Origin: Anniella stebbinsi
Lineage: Eukaryota; Chordata; Lepidosauria; Squamata; Anniellidae
Reading direction: 5' to 3'
Assembly (NCBI GenBank): GCA_029215795.1
Contig: JARDYH010000003.1
Location: 14,087,001 to 14,151,000 of the forward strand
DNA: 64,000 nt
In this document: piece after piece, positions 32,215 through 43,730 of the stretch
How the letters are laid out: each line of letters begins with the position of its first letter
Numbering within the stretch: position 1 is the first letter of the stretch
Notes under the pieces: model-generated
The model's input: only the letters and a program-made list of their open reading frames with translations
Databases searched by the model: none
Told to the model about the DNA's origin: nothing
Program-made: the position numbers and the translations under genes

Positions 32215-32690
32215 TTTCATTCCATTCCATTCTGTTCCATTTATTATATTTCTATACCGCCAAATGGCCAAAGGTCTCTGGGCAGTTTACAAAGATTAAA
32301 AACCTTAAAAATACAAAATTATACATAGCATAAAAACCATGTACACACAACCATATAAACAAACAGCGCACACAAACACGCACACACAAATGATCAACAA
32401 CGAGAAAAATCCAGGACCTGATTAAAACCCCATTATATGCTGCCAAATGCCTGAGAGTAAAGATTTAACCTTTACCGAAAAATTAACAAGGTTGGCCCCA
32501 GGCACACCTCAATGGGGAGATTGTTCCTTGATTGGGGGAGGGACACCACCAGGAAAGCCTTCTCCCTTGTTGACACCTTCCAAGCTTCCCTTGGAGGAGG
32601 AACCTGGAGGAAAGGCTTAGACAATAACATAGCGCAGCAGCAGTTGCCTATGCAGGGAAGAGTTATTTTGCTAAATACTGAAGAATGCAT
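32215..32690 (-). mobile_element. LINE 3' end, family 2 (L2/CR1 type)
   Basis: Plus-strand 'tctataccgccaaatggcca' and 'ctctgggcagtttacaaaga' are the reverse complement of the 3' end; 'ccaggcacacctcaatgggg', 'gccttctcccttgttgacac' and 'ggaggaacctggagg' lie in the C-terminal coding part. Several frameshifts are present. Confidence 0.7.
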
Positions 32691-32989
32691 TATCTAATAT
32701 ACCCATAGCAGAACTACAACCTGGAAGACCTACCTAAACTAGGCCTGTGGTCAGGTTTTCTTGGATTCTCCCCGATGCTTCTCTGCCTCTCTTGCAGTCT
32801 CCTCCCTCCCTATGTAATGATGTGCTACTGTGGCCAGGCTCTCCACTCCTCATCCCACAAAATGTGTGTGGTTAGAGCCCCACATCCCACAACAGCAGAT
32901 CCTTTGCTTGCCAACAAATGAGCAAATCACACGCCTTGAGAAGCCTTACTGACCAAATTTCATTTCTCAAGGGGATCTTGGTTTTTGCG

Positions 32990-33126
32990 GCTGCCTTCCC
33001 CAACCTGGGGGTCCTCCAGCTGTTCCGAACTGCAACTCTCACCAATCCAGCCAACCTGGCCAATGATCAAGAATGCTGGGCATTGTAGGACAAAATGTCT
33101 GGAGGGCACCAGGTTGGGGAAGGATA
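32990..33126. mobile_element. R2 foldback element
   Basis: 'ctgccttccccaacctgggg' and 'caccaggttggggaaggata' are inverted ends; the centre has 'gccaacctggccaatgatca'. No TSD is visible. Confidence 0.65.
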
Positions 33127-33259
33127 CATTCCATTCCTCCTCCCCACTCTGAGCGCAAGAGCAACGGGGTTCAATCCATGCTTTGGACTTGAAACACAGT
33201 ATTGCAATGGGAACATGTGTGGCAACATTCCGTCCGATATTCCTGCCTGTATACTGCAG

Positions 33260-33470
33260 TGACCTGCCAGTGCTCTCCTGTTGGTGCCCCTGACACTAGA
33301 GATAATGTGCATAGCAAGCAAAGGGAGAGCTTTTTCACCTGTGGCCTGCCCCATTGTGGCACACCCTTACCCCCAGGAAGGCTCACCTGGTACCTACATT
33401 GTTACCTTTTAAGCAGCTGGAAAAGAACTTTTCATTCCCCCAGCTTATTAATGCTGGGAGTTGTAAGAAC
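33260..33470 (+). mobile_element. Diverged LINE family 2 C-terminal fragment
   Basis: 'agagctttttcacctgtggc' and 'ggctcacctggtacctacat' correspond to the 'AFSVVAP' and 'EAHLAPTL' regions of family 2. It is frameshifted and lacks the 3' tail. Confidence 0.5.
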
Positions 33471-33584
33471 TTTTTCTGTCTAAACAGGCATAAGACTGTG
33501 CCCTTAGCCTGTTCCTTACCAGACTGAATGTGATTCTATGCTTTAAACAATTACTTAAACCTCAAATGGGTACCTATTCCTAGA

Positions 33585-33712
33585 ATAAGCAACCTGGCAC
33601 TCTCCATATATTTTGGACTACAACTCCCATAATCCCCAACCATTGGCCATGATGACTGGGCCTTATGGCAGTTTCAATCCAAAACATCTGGAGGGTACCA
33701 GGTTGCCTACTA
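33585..33712. mobile_element. R2 foldback element
   Basis: 'aagcaacctggcactctcca' and 'ggagggtaccaggttgccta' are inverted; 'actacaactcccataatccc' and 'aaccattggccatgatgact' form the middle. No TSD match. Confidence 0.65.
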
Positions 33713-33894
33713 ATTCTATTTCACACACAACTATGTATAATATTTTACTTGTGCATTTTTGCTGATGGGATCCATGATGTCATAATTACATGTTGAGATT
33801 CAGTATCACCTTGCAGTCTAATATACCAATGAATTCTTTAAACAAAATACTAATACTGGTGAGCAGTCTGGCAGGGACAGGGACAGTAGTACAC

Positions 33895-34238
33895 GCAAAC
33901 TGGGTTCGCATAAACTCAGAGGTTGAGTGTGTTGAATCATGGGTTGATTGTTGAATTATACATTAGTGTGTTGTCAGAACTCAGGACATTGTCCACAGGG
34001 TGGCTAGTTAACCATATAGTGTGGCTTATTTTTCTTGACAACCCATGGTTTGTTGCTGGGTTGTTCAGGATGGTTAACAAGCCACGCTAAATGGTTAACG
34101 AGCCACGCTGCTGAAAATGTCCTCGGTTCAGACAATACGCTAACACATGGGTTCAACAAACAACCCACAGTTGAACAACAACCCACACTCAACCACTGAG
34201 TATAGATTAACGTTGTGTGTGAACAACCCCTCAGGAGG
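33895..34238. mobile_element. Foldback element R7
   Basis: 'ggttgagtgtgttgaatcat' on the left pairs with 'cccacactcaaccactgagt' on the right, and 'ggttaacaagccacgctaaa' lies near the centre. Another copy with the same landmarks is at 41701-42025. The right end reads 'gtgtgaacaacccc'. Confidence 0.6.
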
Positions 34239-35665
34239 AGAGGCAGGGGACCCCCAAAACACCCGCGGAGCAGTTCTGACTGCATCAGGCATTTTCAGAC
34301 TACGACCCCCAGCCAGAGCAAACAAAGCTTATACTGTTGGCCCATTATGACAAGACAGAAGTGCTTTCACTGAAGGAGAGGAAGAGGCTTCTATTTCCCA
34401 ACCAGATCACTACAACTATAGTGCATGCTTCCCATCAGGTTCCTCAAGACAAGCCTAGGTTTGTGTCCCAACGTGGATCTCAAGTTTCTAATCCCAAACT
34501 GAACTTGAAAGAACGTCAGCGTCAGTCCTAAAGAAAAGGCAGTAGGCCCCTTCTGTGACCCCATAATGCTCCCAGCCGACAACAGAAAGCCTAGGCCCGG
34601 CTCAGTCACATCGTACACTAATTCCTTTTTCTAAAAACTAAGTTGGGGCTCTCATGTGGGGGGGGGGGGGGAGGGAGGGAGGAAATCCATTTAAGTAAAC
34701 TGCAATAGTTTTCACTACAGAAACGTGGTATACAAGGAGGTTTCAAATAATAATTAAAAAATGTATATAATAAAGGTTTACAATTCTAACTAAAATTTAA
34801 TGTCGCTTGCACTAAAAAAGAAAGAAAACACTGTGTGGAGCACATGTATGAGTGTGAACGAGCGAAGGAGAGAAACTTTAATAAATTGGCATCGGCCTTA
34901 AAAGGGTTTATTGATTTGAAAAGTGACAGTAAGTAGCTAAGACCATGATTTTGCTTGACATCAAAATATGGCAGAGGACAGATTATGCTCCAAAAAAAAA
35001 AACAAACAAACCAGGAGTAGCCTGTTTATTCAAATACAGAAAAATAGAAGGCAAAGAAAACCAGCTCGTGTGTGTGTCTGCAGGCCTGACTTTTATTAAT
35101 GTAATATTTCTGTTAACAGCCTCCTCTATGTCAGGCATCTGTAAAAAGTTTGTATTGTTAACTTAATAGTGAAAATCTAATACAGGTTCTATTTGAAATT
35201 TCCCATTAAGCTGACGTCAATAGAGGACTGAGAATCAGATTGTTATGACCCAGACTATGAAACAGACATTCAAGTCAGATGGTTTAAATTTAACCATCAC
35301 ACACCAATGAGAGTGTTTTACCATTTTTATCGGATTTCGAGAAGCTGCCAGGGTACATTTGGCAAAAAAACAGGGACGGGAGGGTTAAAATTCATACATT
35401 TTTTGCTTCTTCTTTTTTTGTTAAAGGCCAAGCCAAGAGGAGAAATACAGTAAGTCCTTTCAATAAACATTTGGGTACCAGTCAAGGACAATGAACTTCT
35501 ATGGCTATCATACTCATCTCTCTTATTTACAAAAGCCCCTAAACATTCCCTTTTCACAGTATCACAGTCTAAATGTAGTTGTCATTGGCCAAGTTACCTT
35601 CGATACTTAGGGCATCCTCGCCACATCTGTAGGCAAATTCAAGCCCTTAAGACAATGGTGAGCTA
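34239..35665. other. Low-repeat stretch; G-run; possible conserved DNA
   Basis: A G13 run lies near 34659-34671. From about 35040 to 35580 I see no repeat; the sequence looks unique and could be constrained non-coding DNA, but only a comparison could show it. Confidence 0.3.
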
Positions 35666-35844
35666 AAGTTGTAGGCCAAAGTATTGGGAGAGCCCCTGCC
35701 AAAAGGAACTGGGGCAGGTGGCTACCAGGAGGAGGGTCTTCTCTGCTGTGGCACCCCGGCTGTGGAATAAGCTCCCTAAAGAGGTTTGCCTGGTACCTAC
35801 ATTATACTCTTTTCAATGTCAGGTGAATATCTTCTTATTTTCCC

Positions 35845-35882
<38 letters not shown>

Positions 35883-36178
35883 TAAATTTCTAAATCGCCC
35901 CATAGCCAAAGCTCTCTGGGCGGTTTACAAGCGATTTTAACTGTTTATCATCTTAGTCTTTTAACTTTGCTGTTTTAAATCTGTATTTTAAATCTGTATA
36001 AATGTCTGCATTGCTGCTTGGTTTTATCCTGGTTGTGCTTTTATATTGTACTTTTTATACTGCGGTTTTATGCTGTTGTTTGTTTTATACTTTAAATTGT
36101 ATTTGATGGTTTTAATTTCTGTGAACCGCCCAGAGAGCTTCAGCCATTGGGCAGTATAGAAATGCAATAAATAAATAA
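35666..36178 (+). mobile_element. LINE family 2 3' end with a second LINE tail inside
   Basis: The plus-strand copy has 'gcaggtggctaccaggagga', 'tctgctgtggcaccccggct', 'tggaataagctccc' and the 3' end 'gtgaaccgcccagagagctt' with an AAAT tail. At 35845-35944 it is interrupted by a minus-strand 3' tail: ATT repeats (35845-35880), then 'taaatcgccccatagccaaa' and 'ctctgggcggtttacaagc'. So a second LINE inserted in the opposite direction. Confidence 0.75.
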
Positions 36179-36242
36179 ACTGCCCACCCCTGCCTTAAAC
36201 AGAAAGAGAGAAACAGAGGCAGTTTTGTTCACAAATGTAAAC

Positions 36243-36415
36243 TCAGGAAGCTGCCTTATACAGAGTCAGATCACTGGTCCATCTAGCTCAATAATGTCCA
36301 CAATCTCTAGGGTTTCAGCCAGAGGTTTTTTCCAATCCTACCTGGAGGTGCTGGGGATTGAACATGGGATATTCTACATGCAAAGCAGACGCTTTACCAC
36401 TGAGCCAGACTCCGG
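36243..36415 (-). mobile_element. tRNA-derived SINE
   Basis: Minus strand: 'agtctggctcagtggtaaag' is an A-box head, 'tgttcaatccccagcacctc' the B-box region, and 'tgagctagatggaccagtga' with 'tataaggcagcttcc' the distal body. Confidence 0.8.
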
Positions 36416-37139
36416 CTGCTGGTGAAGAACCTACAATTGACTGCTCTTGATATTCTACATCTGTCTCCACCTTTACTTTGTTTCCTCCCAACAACAACAG
36501 CTCCCAGTCAGTTTGGCAGCTGTATTTAGAGGGCTGAAGTTGGAAAATAGAAGGAAGACACCGTCATATCATGCCCAGAAATCTTCACTATAGTCTGCTC
36601 AGGATCAGCTGTATTGAGTACCAAACTTTTCCTGGATTAAATCATTTAAGTCCGGATGGAGAGCTGTAAACTGGAATGCTCACCCATTACAAAATGGAAC
36701 AATCCCTGCATACTGAAAAATAGCATGTCAGCGAGAAGCGTGGAGTGTGTCCATCTTTCCTTATCTTAGTTTCTAGCTGCAAGGAAGGAAGGAAGTTCTT
36801 GCTGCAAGGAAGTTTTGCTTTCCCTCCACAAATACGCTTTGAAACACGCAGCTCCCCACGTGCTGTCTAAAGTGGCAAAGTCCAGAAAACAGGGACCATC
36901 TGGTTCTGCTGTTTGTATGAATCAGCCCTCAATTCTGCAAGCTTCCTCAATGGATTTTTTCCCCACACTGGGAAAGATTTACACATACTAGCAACTGCTT
37001 AAAGGGTTTGCATTAAGTGGAGATATATGTTTTGTTCTGCAGAATTTGGGATTTATTCTGTAGAATTTGAGGGTCGTTTTGACTGGGGCTTGAACTCCTG
37101 GAAATGTGGAATTCATCTCTAAGAGCAAGAACAGGGACT
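36416..37139. other. No recognised feature
   Basis: A short (AAGG) run occurs at about 36780-36793; nothing else recognised. Confidence 0.4.
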
Positions 37140-37147
37140 GGCATAAA

Positions 37148-37467
37148 TAGGCTGACCATATGAAAAGGAGGACAGGGCTCATGTAACTTTAACAGTTGTA
37201 GAGAATAGGGAATTTCAGCCAGTGTCATTTGTATGCAATTAGTTCCTGGTGAAATTCCCTCTTCATCACAACAGTTAAAGTGGCAGGCACTATACTATAG
37301 TGACCCTATACAAAAGAAGGCAGGGGCCCTGCAACTTTAACTGTTGTGATGAAGAGGGAATTTCACCAAGAACTAATTGCATACAAATGACACTGGCTGA
37401 AATTCCCTTTTCTCTACAACTGTTAAAGTTACATGAGCCCTGTCCTCCTTTTCATATGGTCAGCCTA
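37148..37467. mobile_element. hAT-type foldback MITE (R1, subfamily B), 320 bp, perfect TSD
   Basis: Termini TAGGCTGACCATATG and CATATGGTCAGCCTA are inverted. The 8-bp TSD ggcataaa is perfect (37140-37147 and 37468-37475). Subfamily B is defined by 'ctcatgtaactttaac' and 'gcaattagttcctggtgaa' in place of the A words, present in both arms. The asymmetric centre reads 'actatagtgaccctatacaa' here. No protein is encoded; movement must rely on a transposase made elsewhere. Confidence 0.95.
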
Positions 37468-37592
37468 GGCATAAACAGTACCAAGTACAGAGTTTTCTTT
37501 ATTTAATTTTAAGTATTTAAATCTCACACCTTTAAAGGACAAAGTCCTCCCGAGATGTCTGACAAAATAACATTAAAAATCAAAAAGAGACT

Positions 37593-37669
37593 GCAATCCT
37601 ATACGCACTTAGTTGGGAGTAAGCCCTACTGAACTCAATGGAACTTACTTCTGAGTAGGCATAAGATTG
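37593..37669. repeat. Short inverted repeat R13 ('caatcctatacgcactta')
   Basis: 'caatcctatacgcacttagt' pairs with 'gagtaggcataagattg'; the middle is 'tactgaactcaatggaactt'. Related fragments occur at 41025-41095, 57060-57132 and about 57430-57500. This is a very common type of squamate dispersed repeat as I recall it. Confidence 0.55.
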
Positions 37670-37929
37670 GTCTGGAAATCACAATACATCAAGTTTAAAG
37701 CACACCAATCATAACCCACTTAGCCAGCATTTTAAAAAAATCAGAAAAGGCCTTCCTCTGTCTGAAGACAGCAAGAGGAAGAGGATGAATGGCACCCCGA
37801 GGAAGGGAATTCCAGATATGGTGGGGCACCACTTAAATGGCCCTGTCTCTCAAACCGGCCAATTTGATCTTACTGATGGTCAGCCAGAAAGCAGGGCATC
37901 AAAAGCCAATGTGAAGAGACATGGGCTAG

Positions 37930-38700
37930 CAGGCCATGTGTCCTAGTTTACCAAGGACGGTTCTCTATTTGAAGGGTTGTCCACTGCAAGTCTAGTGTAA
38001 AGAAAAAGAATCATATGAAAAGAAGGCAGGAGCCTTGAAGTTTCCCATCAACAACACCTGAACAATGGCCTGAGCAGATCCACAGGTCACTTGGGGGCTG
38101 TCTAGACACGTTCAAAGCTGTGCAGTGGCTGAGAAACTGCACTGTGTCAGTTATATGATGCAGCCACAGATTCGCAGCCACAACGGGGCTTTTCCACGAA
38201 GCTGCGTGGTAAAAAAAATCAGGGACTTACCCCAACTTTTACGGTGGGAGCGAGGTCACCCCGACTGTTCCGCAGTCTCACCTCGCTCCATGGCCGATCT
38301 GGGAGGGAGGTGGTCCCAGTGGAAAACAATCGGCAATTGGTCACTGGAAGCCAGGAAGAGGGCAGGATGGTAGCTCCAGGACCTGGATGACTGCCAGAAA
38401 CTCCACGCTCCCTCCTTCGCATGGGGATTACTCAACGCCACCCTGGGTAAGCCAAACCGCAGGGCTTAGCTGGAACACAGCACCAAGTTGGCGCCGTGAA
38501 GTCAGCCCTTCTGGTCCCAATTGACCCCACTATGGTGAGATGTAGTATATTTCTATTTTAAGTTCTAGTACCGGTTTCTAAATGTCCATCTCTGCATGTA
38601 AATTGGCATGTGCCCATGCTATGCAAATCTGTGTTCTGTCTTCTGTTTTGGAGATGCCTTTCTTCTTCCTTGGTGATGCAGAAGGGACAACCTGATATGG
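37930..38700 (+). repeat. Interspersed repeat R8 with an insertion
   Basis: The left part ('cggttctctatttgaagggt', 'agtgtaaagaaaaagaatca') and the right part ('gtgagatgtagtatatttct', 'ccttggtgatgcagaaggga') match the uninterrupted copy at 56608-56955. About 435 bases at 38095-38529, with 'gggctgtctagacacgtt' at one end and 'cgtgaagtcagccc' at the other, are extra and probably a separate GC-rich insertion. Confidence 0.5.
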
Positions 38701-38931
38701 ATACAGGCAGTTCTTCAAATAACCTGGTCCCAGGTCATTTTGAGATCTCACTTCCGGACAGCTGAGAAGCCCACTCCATCAAAGCTTCATCATTCAGGAG
38801 AAACCATCTCCAGTTTTCTTGCCATTCTTGTAGGATCTACCTTAGAGTCCCTATGCCGCAAACAGTTACAGCAGAAGTGAATAAAACATCCTTGTGACTT
38901 ATTGAAGATGACACTTGCACACATTGGACCT

Positions 38932-39155
38932 GGGCAAGATCTACACCTTGTGTCAAATCATTACGATCCCATCATGGAAATGTAATATCCCTCTTTCGCA
39001 TTTATACCTTGTAGGACACACAATGACATTTGTTGCAGTATTTTGGATAATTTGGAATAAAAGGCGTGAAATAGCATTGTGAAATATGTAATGTGCCTCA
39101 ACAGTGATCACTGCACTTCAATACTGCTATAAAGCAGTAGTGTAGATCTAGCTCT
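38932..39155. mobile_element. Foldback TIR element, R5 family
   Basis: 'gcaagatctacaccttgtgt' at the left and 'gctataaagcagtagtgtag' at the right are the R5 arms; 'gtgcctcaacagtgatcact' is shared with the 54120 copy. Confidence 0.55.
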
Positions 39156-39171
39156 GGTTGTTTTTCTCTTT

Positions 39172-39705
39172 GGCCCTTTCTACAATGTACGGGTGGGGGG
39201 AGGCGATCCAGGAAGTAGCCGCTTCCGAGATCGTCGCCTCAATCCACATCAGAAGTGCGATGACCCAGGCTGCTCCTGGGCCATTGTGCCTTCCATTTTG
39301 TGATTTGAGCGGAATGGAGAAGAGCGCTCTAGCACTCCAATGAAAAGTTAAGTGAAAAAAATTAAAAATTGCGTGTGAAATCGGGGAGAGCCTCCCCCCC
39401 CCGCCATCCTGGGATGGCAAACTTGCCCCCTTCCCCTGATGGGCATGGAGCTGTCCAGTGCAGCTCTGTGCCCATTTCTGCTGCTGTGCTTACTCGTGAG
39501 TAAGTGCGGGAGTAGCCGGGATGGGCGGCCACATCTCAGGTGGCCTCGGGAACTTCCCAGGACGGCAGAAGAATCGGGGTTTTCTAGGGATCCTTTATCC
39601 CTGGCAAATCCCGTGGCCATCCCCCAGAAGTCCATATATGTTATTTGGACTCACAGGGACCAGCCGGGGGCCATCTCAGGCAAACAGCCTGGTGTAGAAA
39701 CGGCC
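39172..39705 (-). mobile_element. GC-rich TIR element (R4), TTT flanks
   Basis: Starts GGCCCTTTCTACAATG and ends TGGTGTAGAAACGGCC, with TTT on both sides (39169-39171, 39706-39708). It carries 'cctgatgggcatggagctgt' and 'ggactcacagggaccagccg' in reversed order relative to 8640-9086. It also has 'gctgtgcttactcgtgagta', shared with the 43731 copy. Confidence 0.75.
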
Positions 39706-41024
39706 TTTAATTGCTATACTAGATCCAAGAATCAAGCTGCAGTTCAGACCAGATCTTGAATGATTCCAAGATTATACACCCTATGAAAACAGAAGCATGG
39801 GGTGTCTGCTTAAAGGAACTTCACTACAATTCTTGGCCTAGACTGATCTAGTGGAAATTTCAATTACAATAACCTGCAGTAATTAAGTGGACCGGGAAAG
39901 ACTTTTGCCCTCGGGGAAGGGATAAAAGAATAATACTTCCTTGAATGAATTGGAAGAAATCCAACTTTGGCACAAGTCTGCAGGATTGGGCGTAGTAATA
40001 TTGAAGTCTCACGCAAGCAGCGACGAACACAACAGATAAGGAAGAGTACAGATTTTTCACTTATATTTTCAGCTACTAAATCATGCGAAGAGAAGACAGG
40101 GCCAGAAATTTACTTGGAAGTGCAGGTTTGGGGGGAAAGTACTGCTTTAAATATATATATTTAAAAAAAAAAAAAAAAGTCTACACAGATGGCTACTTGT
40201 CCTGCAGCTGCGATTTAGTTTCCAGAAAACTTACATCTTCGTTTCCCACTAGTAAAATCAATTCATTTTTTGCTCGAGTGAAAGCTCATGGGGACAGACT
40301 CTTTCAGAACTGGAAGGAAGCCTCTTGTAAAGAAAAAATACAAATAGCTTATGCAGACAGAACAGACAGAGAATTATCCTAACATCTAACTAAAAACCAT
40401 GCTCCCTTGCAATTTAGATCTCTTTGGTTTAATTCAGAAATGCAAGACACAGAAACAGGCGGGATCCTGCTATGTCAGCCATGCATATATAAAAAGGATT
40501 CTCCTAAAAGGGGGGTTGCATTATCCAGTGCCCCTACAGCGTGCCTGCATCACATGCGCCTTGACAGACACTCAGAGTGTCATCAGACGGGTGGATTTTC
40601 ACGTTTCCCTACTGTCGCGATGGCCTCCTACTGCTGTCCCGCAATAGCAATGATCTCTTTACATGGGGGAGAGAAAGAGGAAGCAGCAACAACCATGTGG
40701 CCCATTCAGGGGAAGTTTTTATCGCGCCGCTTTTCCTGCACACAGCAGGAAATAGCGGCACATTCCATCTTCAAAAAAAACAAAGACAGATTAAAAGGGG
40801 TCTATTTTGCAATGGAAAAATGGGCAGAAGGAGTGGGAGGCGTGTGGGAGGCGGACGTTGTCGTCTAAAGGATGCGCAAACGTCCATAAGTGGGCAGTAG
40901 CGGGCGCTTAGAGTTCTGACAATATTCGCTGCCCCCTTCCACAAACCACAGTGGAGAAGCTCCTATGAATGAACTCTCAGGGCTGGTTTACACATACATG
41001 TATATCACACATAGACCAGACCTA
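39706..41024. other. Unassigned; CpG-rich part at 40560-40935
   Basis: No known family. The segment with 'tgtcatcagacgggtggatt', 'ctgtcgcgatggcc' and 'gacgttgtcgtctaaaggat' is CpG-rich and may be another DNA element, since 'tcatcagacg' and 'gtcgtctaaa' sit near its ends. A 153-codon open frame across it shows no motif. Confidence 0.3.
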
Positions 41025-41095
41025 TGTGCCTTTACTCAGGCACAAGGCCCAGTTCAATGGGACTGGCTCCCAAGTACACACAAAATTGCACCCTT
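41025..41095. repeat. R13 repeat fragment
   Basis: 'gtgcctttactcaggcacaa', 'ggcccagttcaatgggactg' and 'aagtacacacaaaattgcac' follow the R13 order. Confidence 0.4.
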
Positions 41096-41136
41096 GATTC
41101 TCTGCACTTTTATGACCGACACCTGGACATGTAAAT

Positions 41137-41254
41137 CAGGTGGGCAAGTTTTGCCCTACACTGCCCATCAGCCCTAGCCAGCATAGCCCATGGGGAGGGA
41201 TGCAGGGAGTTACAAGCCGAAACACCTGGAGGGCCACAAGTTGCCCATCCCCAG
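41137..41254. mobile_element. R2 foldback element, 118 bp, perfect 8-bp TSD
   Basis: The element starts CAGGTGGGCAAG and ends CTTGTGG-type arm '...gttgcccatccccag'. The TSD atgtaaat is perfect (41129-41136 and 41255-41262). The centre has 'catcagccctagccagcata'. The 8-bp TSD and the CAGG start support a hAT origin. Confidence 0.85.
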
Positions 41255-41317
41255 ATGTAAATTGGTGCCATTGAAAAGCTCTGTACAGGAGGGCAATATA
41301 AATTTAGTTATTTAAAG

Positions 41318-41441
41318 CAGCCTTCCCCAACCTGCCATCCTCCAGATGTTTTGGACTACAGCTCTCATCAGCCACAGCTAGCATGGCCAATGGTCAGGGA
41401 TGGTGGGATACATCTGGAGGGCACCAGGTTGGAGAAGGGTG
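41318..41441. mobile_element. R2 foldback element, 124 bp, perfect 8-bp TSD
   Basis: Ends CAGCCTTCCCCAACCTG and CAGGTTGGAGAAGGGTG are inverted, and the TSD atttaaag is perfect (41310-41317 and 41442-41449). The middle is 'catcagccacagctagcatg'. It lies only 63 bases from the 41137 copy. Confidence 0.9.
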
Positions 41442-41700
41442 ATTTAAAGCACTAATACCCTGCCTTACTGCCTATTTAGACCTCCAAGGCAGTTTACCAA
41501 GGCTAGCAGAAGCATGCAGTAACCTCAGGCCAGTGCAAGCCCCGACAGGACTCACTGCTACCACCCACAGTAGGATGGGTACCACCCACTGGTGCCTTTA
41601 ACCCCCACCCCCCACCCTGCCACTCATCACACAAGATCACTACTGCTGTTGCTGCCAGTATGTTTCTGTGTTATTCTAGGCCCCTATGTCCCCTTTTATT

Positions 41701-42025
41701 GGGGCTGTTCACACATCACACTGACCCGCAATCAGTGGTTGAGTGTCGGTTGTTGTTGAATAGTGGGTTGTTTGTTGAATGGGTTAGCATGTTGTCTAAA
41801 TCAAGGACATCTTCCACAGGTCGGCTTGTTAACCACCCTGAACAACTCATGGGTTCTCAAGGTGGCTTGTTTGAAAAAATAAGCCACACTGCATGGTTAA
41901 CAAGCCACCCTGTGGAAAATGTCCTGAGTTCAGACAACACACTATCCCGCGGTTCAACAAACAACCCACATTTCAAGAATAATCAACCCATAACCATGAA
42001 GTGTGAGTTAGCAGGTCATGCAAAC
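41701..42025. mobile_element. Foldback element R7
   Basis: 'cagtggttgagtgtcggttg' and 'gggttagcatgttgtctaaa' on the left pair with 'tcagacaacacactatcccg' and 'ttcaacaaacaacccacatt' on the right; the centre has 'ggttaacaagccaccctgtg'. It matches 33895-34238 in order. Confidence 0.65.
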
Positions 42026-42070
42026 TAGGTCAATGTTTCTTTCTTTCCCAGAGCACTAGGAAAGGAAGCG

Positions 42071-42119
42071 AAGGAAGGAAGGAAGGAAGGAAGGAAGGAA
42101 GGAAGGAAGGAAGGAAGGA
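42071..42119. repeat. (GGAA)n microsatellite
   Basis: About 12 GGAA units, a pure purine strand. Confidence 0.95.
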
Positions 42120-42984
42120 GTTCAAAGGGTCAGGGAGGTGACAGACAGAGTAGTGCCAGGGCAGCCAGCAATGGGAGAAAGAGAAGCCACCACCAGCTGA
42201 GAAGCTCACAAGATGCACGGAGAGCATCTCGATCAGGGCCCTCCCAAACCAGCAGCTAGCGCTGTGGTTTAGCAATCCATTGAAATAACTGCTCAAATCA
42301 GTCAGCCGGCACACACCTCCAGAGCTCTAAAACTAAACCCCCTAAAGTCAGCTGAAAATGCTTAATATGACAGGTGAACAATGGGGACTCCATTTGCCCT
42401 GAGGGATTGGGATACTGAACCCGTGGTACTACAGTCTAGCGGCTGCATCTGACTGAGCTCAACAAGACTGAACAAACACCTCTTTTAAAATAAAAAAAGC
42501 AAAGGAACCCACCTGAATCCAAGCTAGTTTCATGAACATATGTAAAGCTAGGGGAAACAATGAGAAAAGTGAGCTTCTTTTTAAACAATGCAAATGCTGT
42601 CCCTTCCTATAACGACGGATGTAAGGGAGAAACTGAACACAAAGCAGGATCGGAGTGTGAATCTGTAAAGTATTACGAATTTTATTTCGAATGGTGCTAC
42701 TGGGGGGAATGCTAGGAACATACGGATAATATCCAGTAAGAAATATCAGTGCGAAAAAGGAGCAGAGACTTAAAATTGGAAGAAGAAAGCCCTGTCCAGG
42801 TGGGAACTTCCTGTGAACTGGATTCCATCGTTGAGAGCTAAATCAGAAGGGCACGAGGAGCGCTTGGGAGAAATGGCATAATATGGCTCTGGAGATAGAG
42901 GTTTCACCCCAAGAGAATGCCTTCCCCCGGGCAGAAAGAGCCATCTATTCACAGCCCCTCATTCACCACCTCAGCCATGCTGGT
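42120..42984. other. No recognised feature
   Basis: No repeat or gene was recognised. Confidence 0.4.
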
Positions 42985-43621
42985 GGATGGTGGATCTGTG
43001 CAGATTACACATGAATACAGAGTACCTACCGAGCAAATTCAGCGGATCTACTCTGGCCCGCTTGCATTGGCTGCCTGTATGTTTCCAAGCCCGATTCAAG
43101 ATGCTGGTTCTAACCTATAAAGACTTACACGGCTCGGGACCACAATACCTGATGGAATGCCTCTCCCGACACGAACCTACCCATACACTACGCTCAACAT
43201 CTAAGGTCCTCCTCCGGTTGCCTACTCCGAGGGAAGCACGGAGGGTGGCAACAAGGGAGAGGGCCTTTTCAGTGGTGGCTCCTCAATTATGGAATGATCT
43301 CCCTGACGAGGCTCACCTGGCACCAACATTGTTATCTTTTCAGCACCAGGTCAAGACTTTCCTCTTCTCCTAGGCATTTAACAGTATATGATGAGGGTTT
43401 TGTGTTGCTGTTGTGCTTTGACCCAGAATTTGACCCAGAATTTTTGTTTTAAAGGATATTGTAATTATAACTTGTTTTTATGCTTTATGGTTTTAAATTT
43501 TGTACATCGGTGTTTTTAATGTTCAATGTTTTTAATTTTTGTAAACCGCCTTGAGAGCTTAGGCTATGGGGCAGTATATAAATGGAATTAATTAAATAAA
43601 TAAATAAATAAATAAATAAAC
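42985..43621 (+). mobile_element. LINE 3' end, family 2, with open C-terminal frame
   Basis: The plus-strand frame 42987-43373 (128 codons) contains 'LHWLPVCFQARFKMLVLTYK', 'LHGSGPQYLMECL', 'ERAFSVVAPQLWNDLPDEA' and 'HLAPTLLSFQHQVKTFLFS'. This is the conserved LINE tail. The 3' UTR ends 'ccgccttgagagcttaggct' and 'atggggcagtatataaatgg' with an AAAT tail (43591-43621). The copy is 5'-truncated, and its frame is intact only over this tail. Confidence 0.88.
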
Positions 43622-43623
43622 AA

Positions 43624-43730
43624 TCTTCAGAGGTTCTTCTCTGGAAACCCCGGCCAAAGGAAGTAAGGTGGGTGGCTACTGAGAAGAGGGCCTTTTCTGC
43701 GGTGGCACCCCAGTTGTGGAATGAGCTTCC
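43624..43730 (+). mobile_element. LINE family 2 fragment
   Basis: 'aggtgggtggctactgagaa', 'ttctgcggtggcaccccagt' and 'tggaatgagcttcc' are a short family 2 coding fragment ending at a C-run where the R4 element begins. Confidence 0.65.

Noticed and set aside
40407..40868. 153-codon plus-strand open frame
   Set aside because: No recognisable domain, and it covers a CpG-rich segment that looks like a DNA element.
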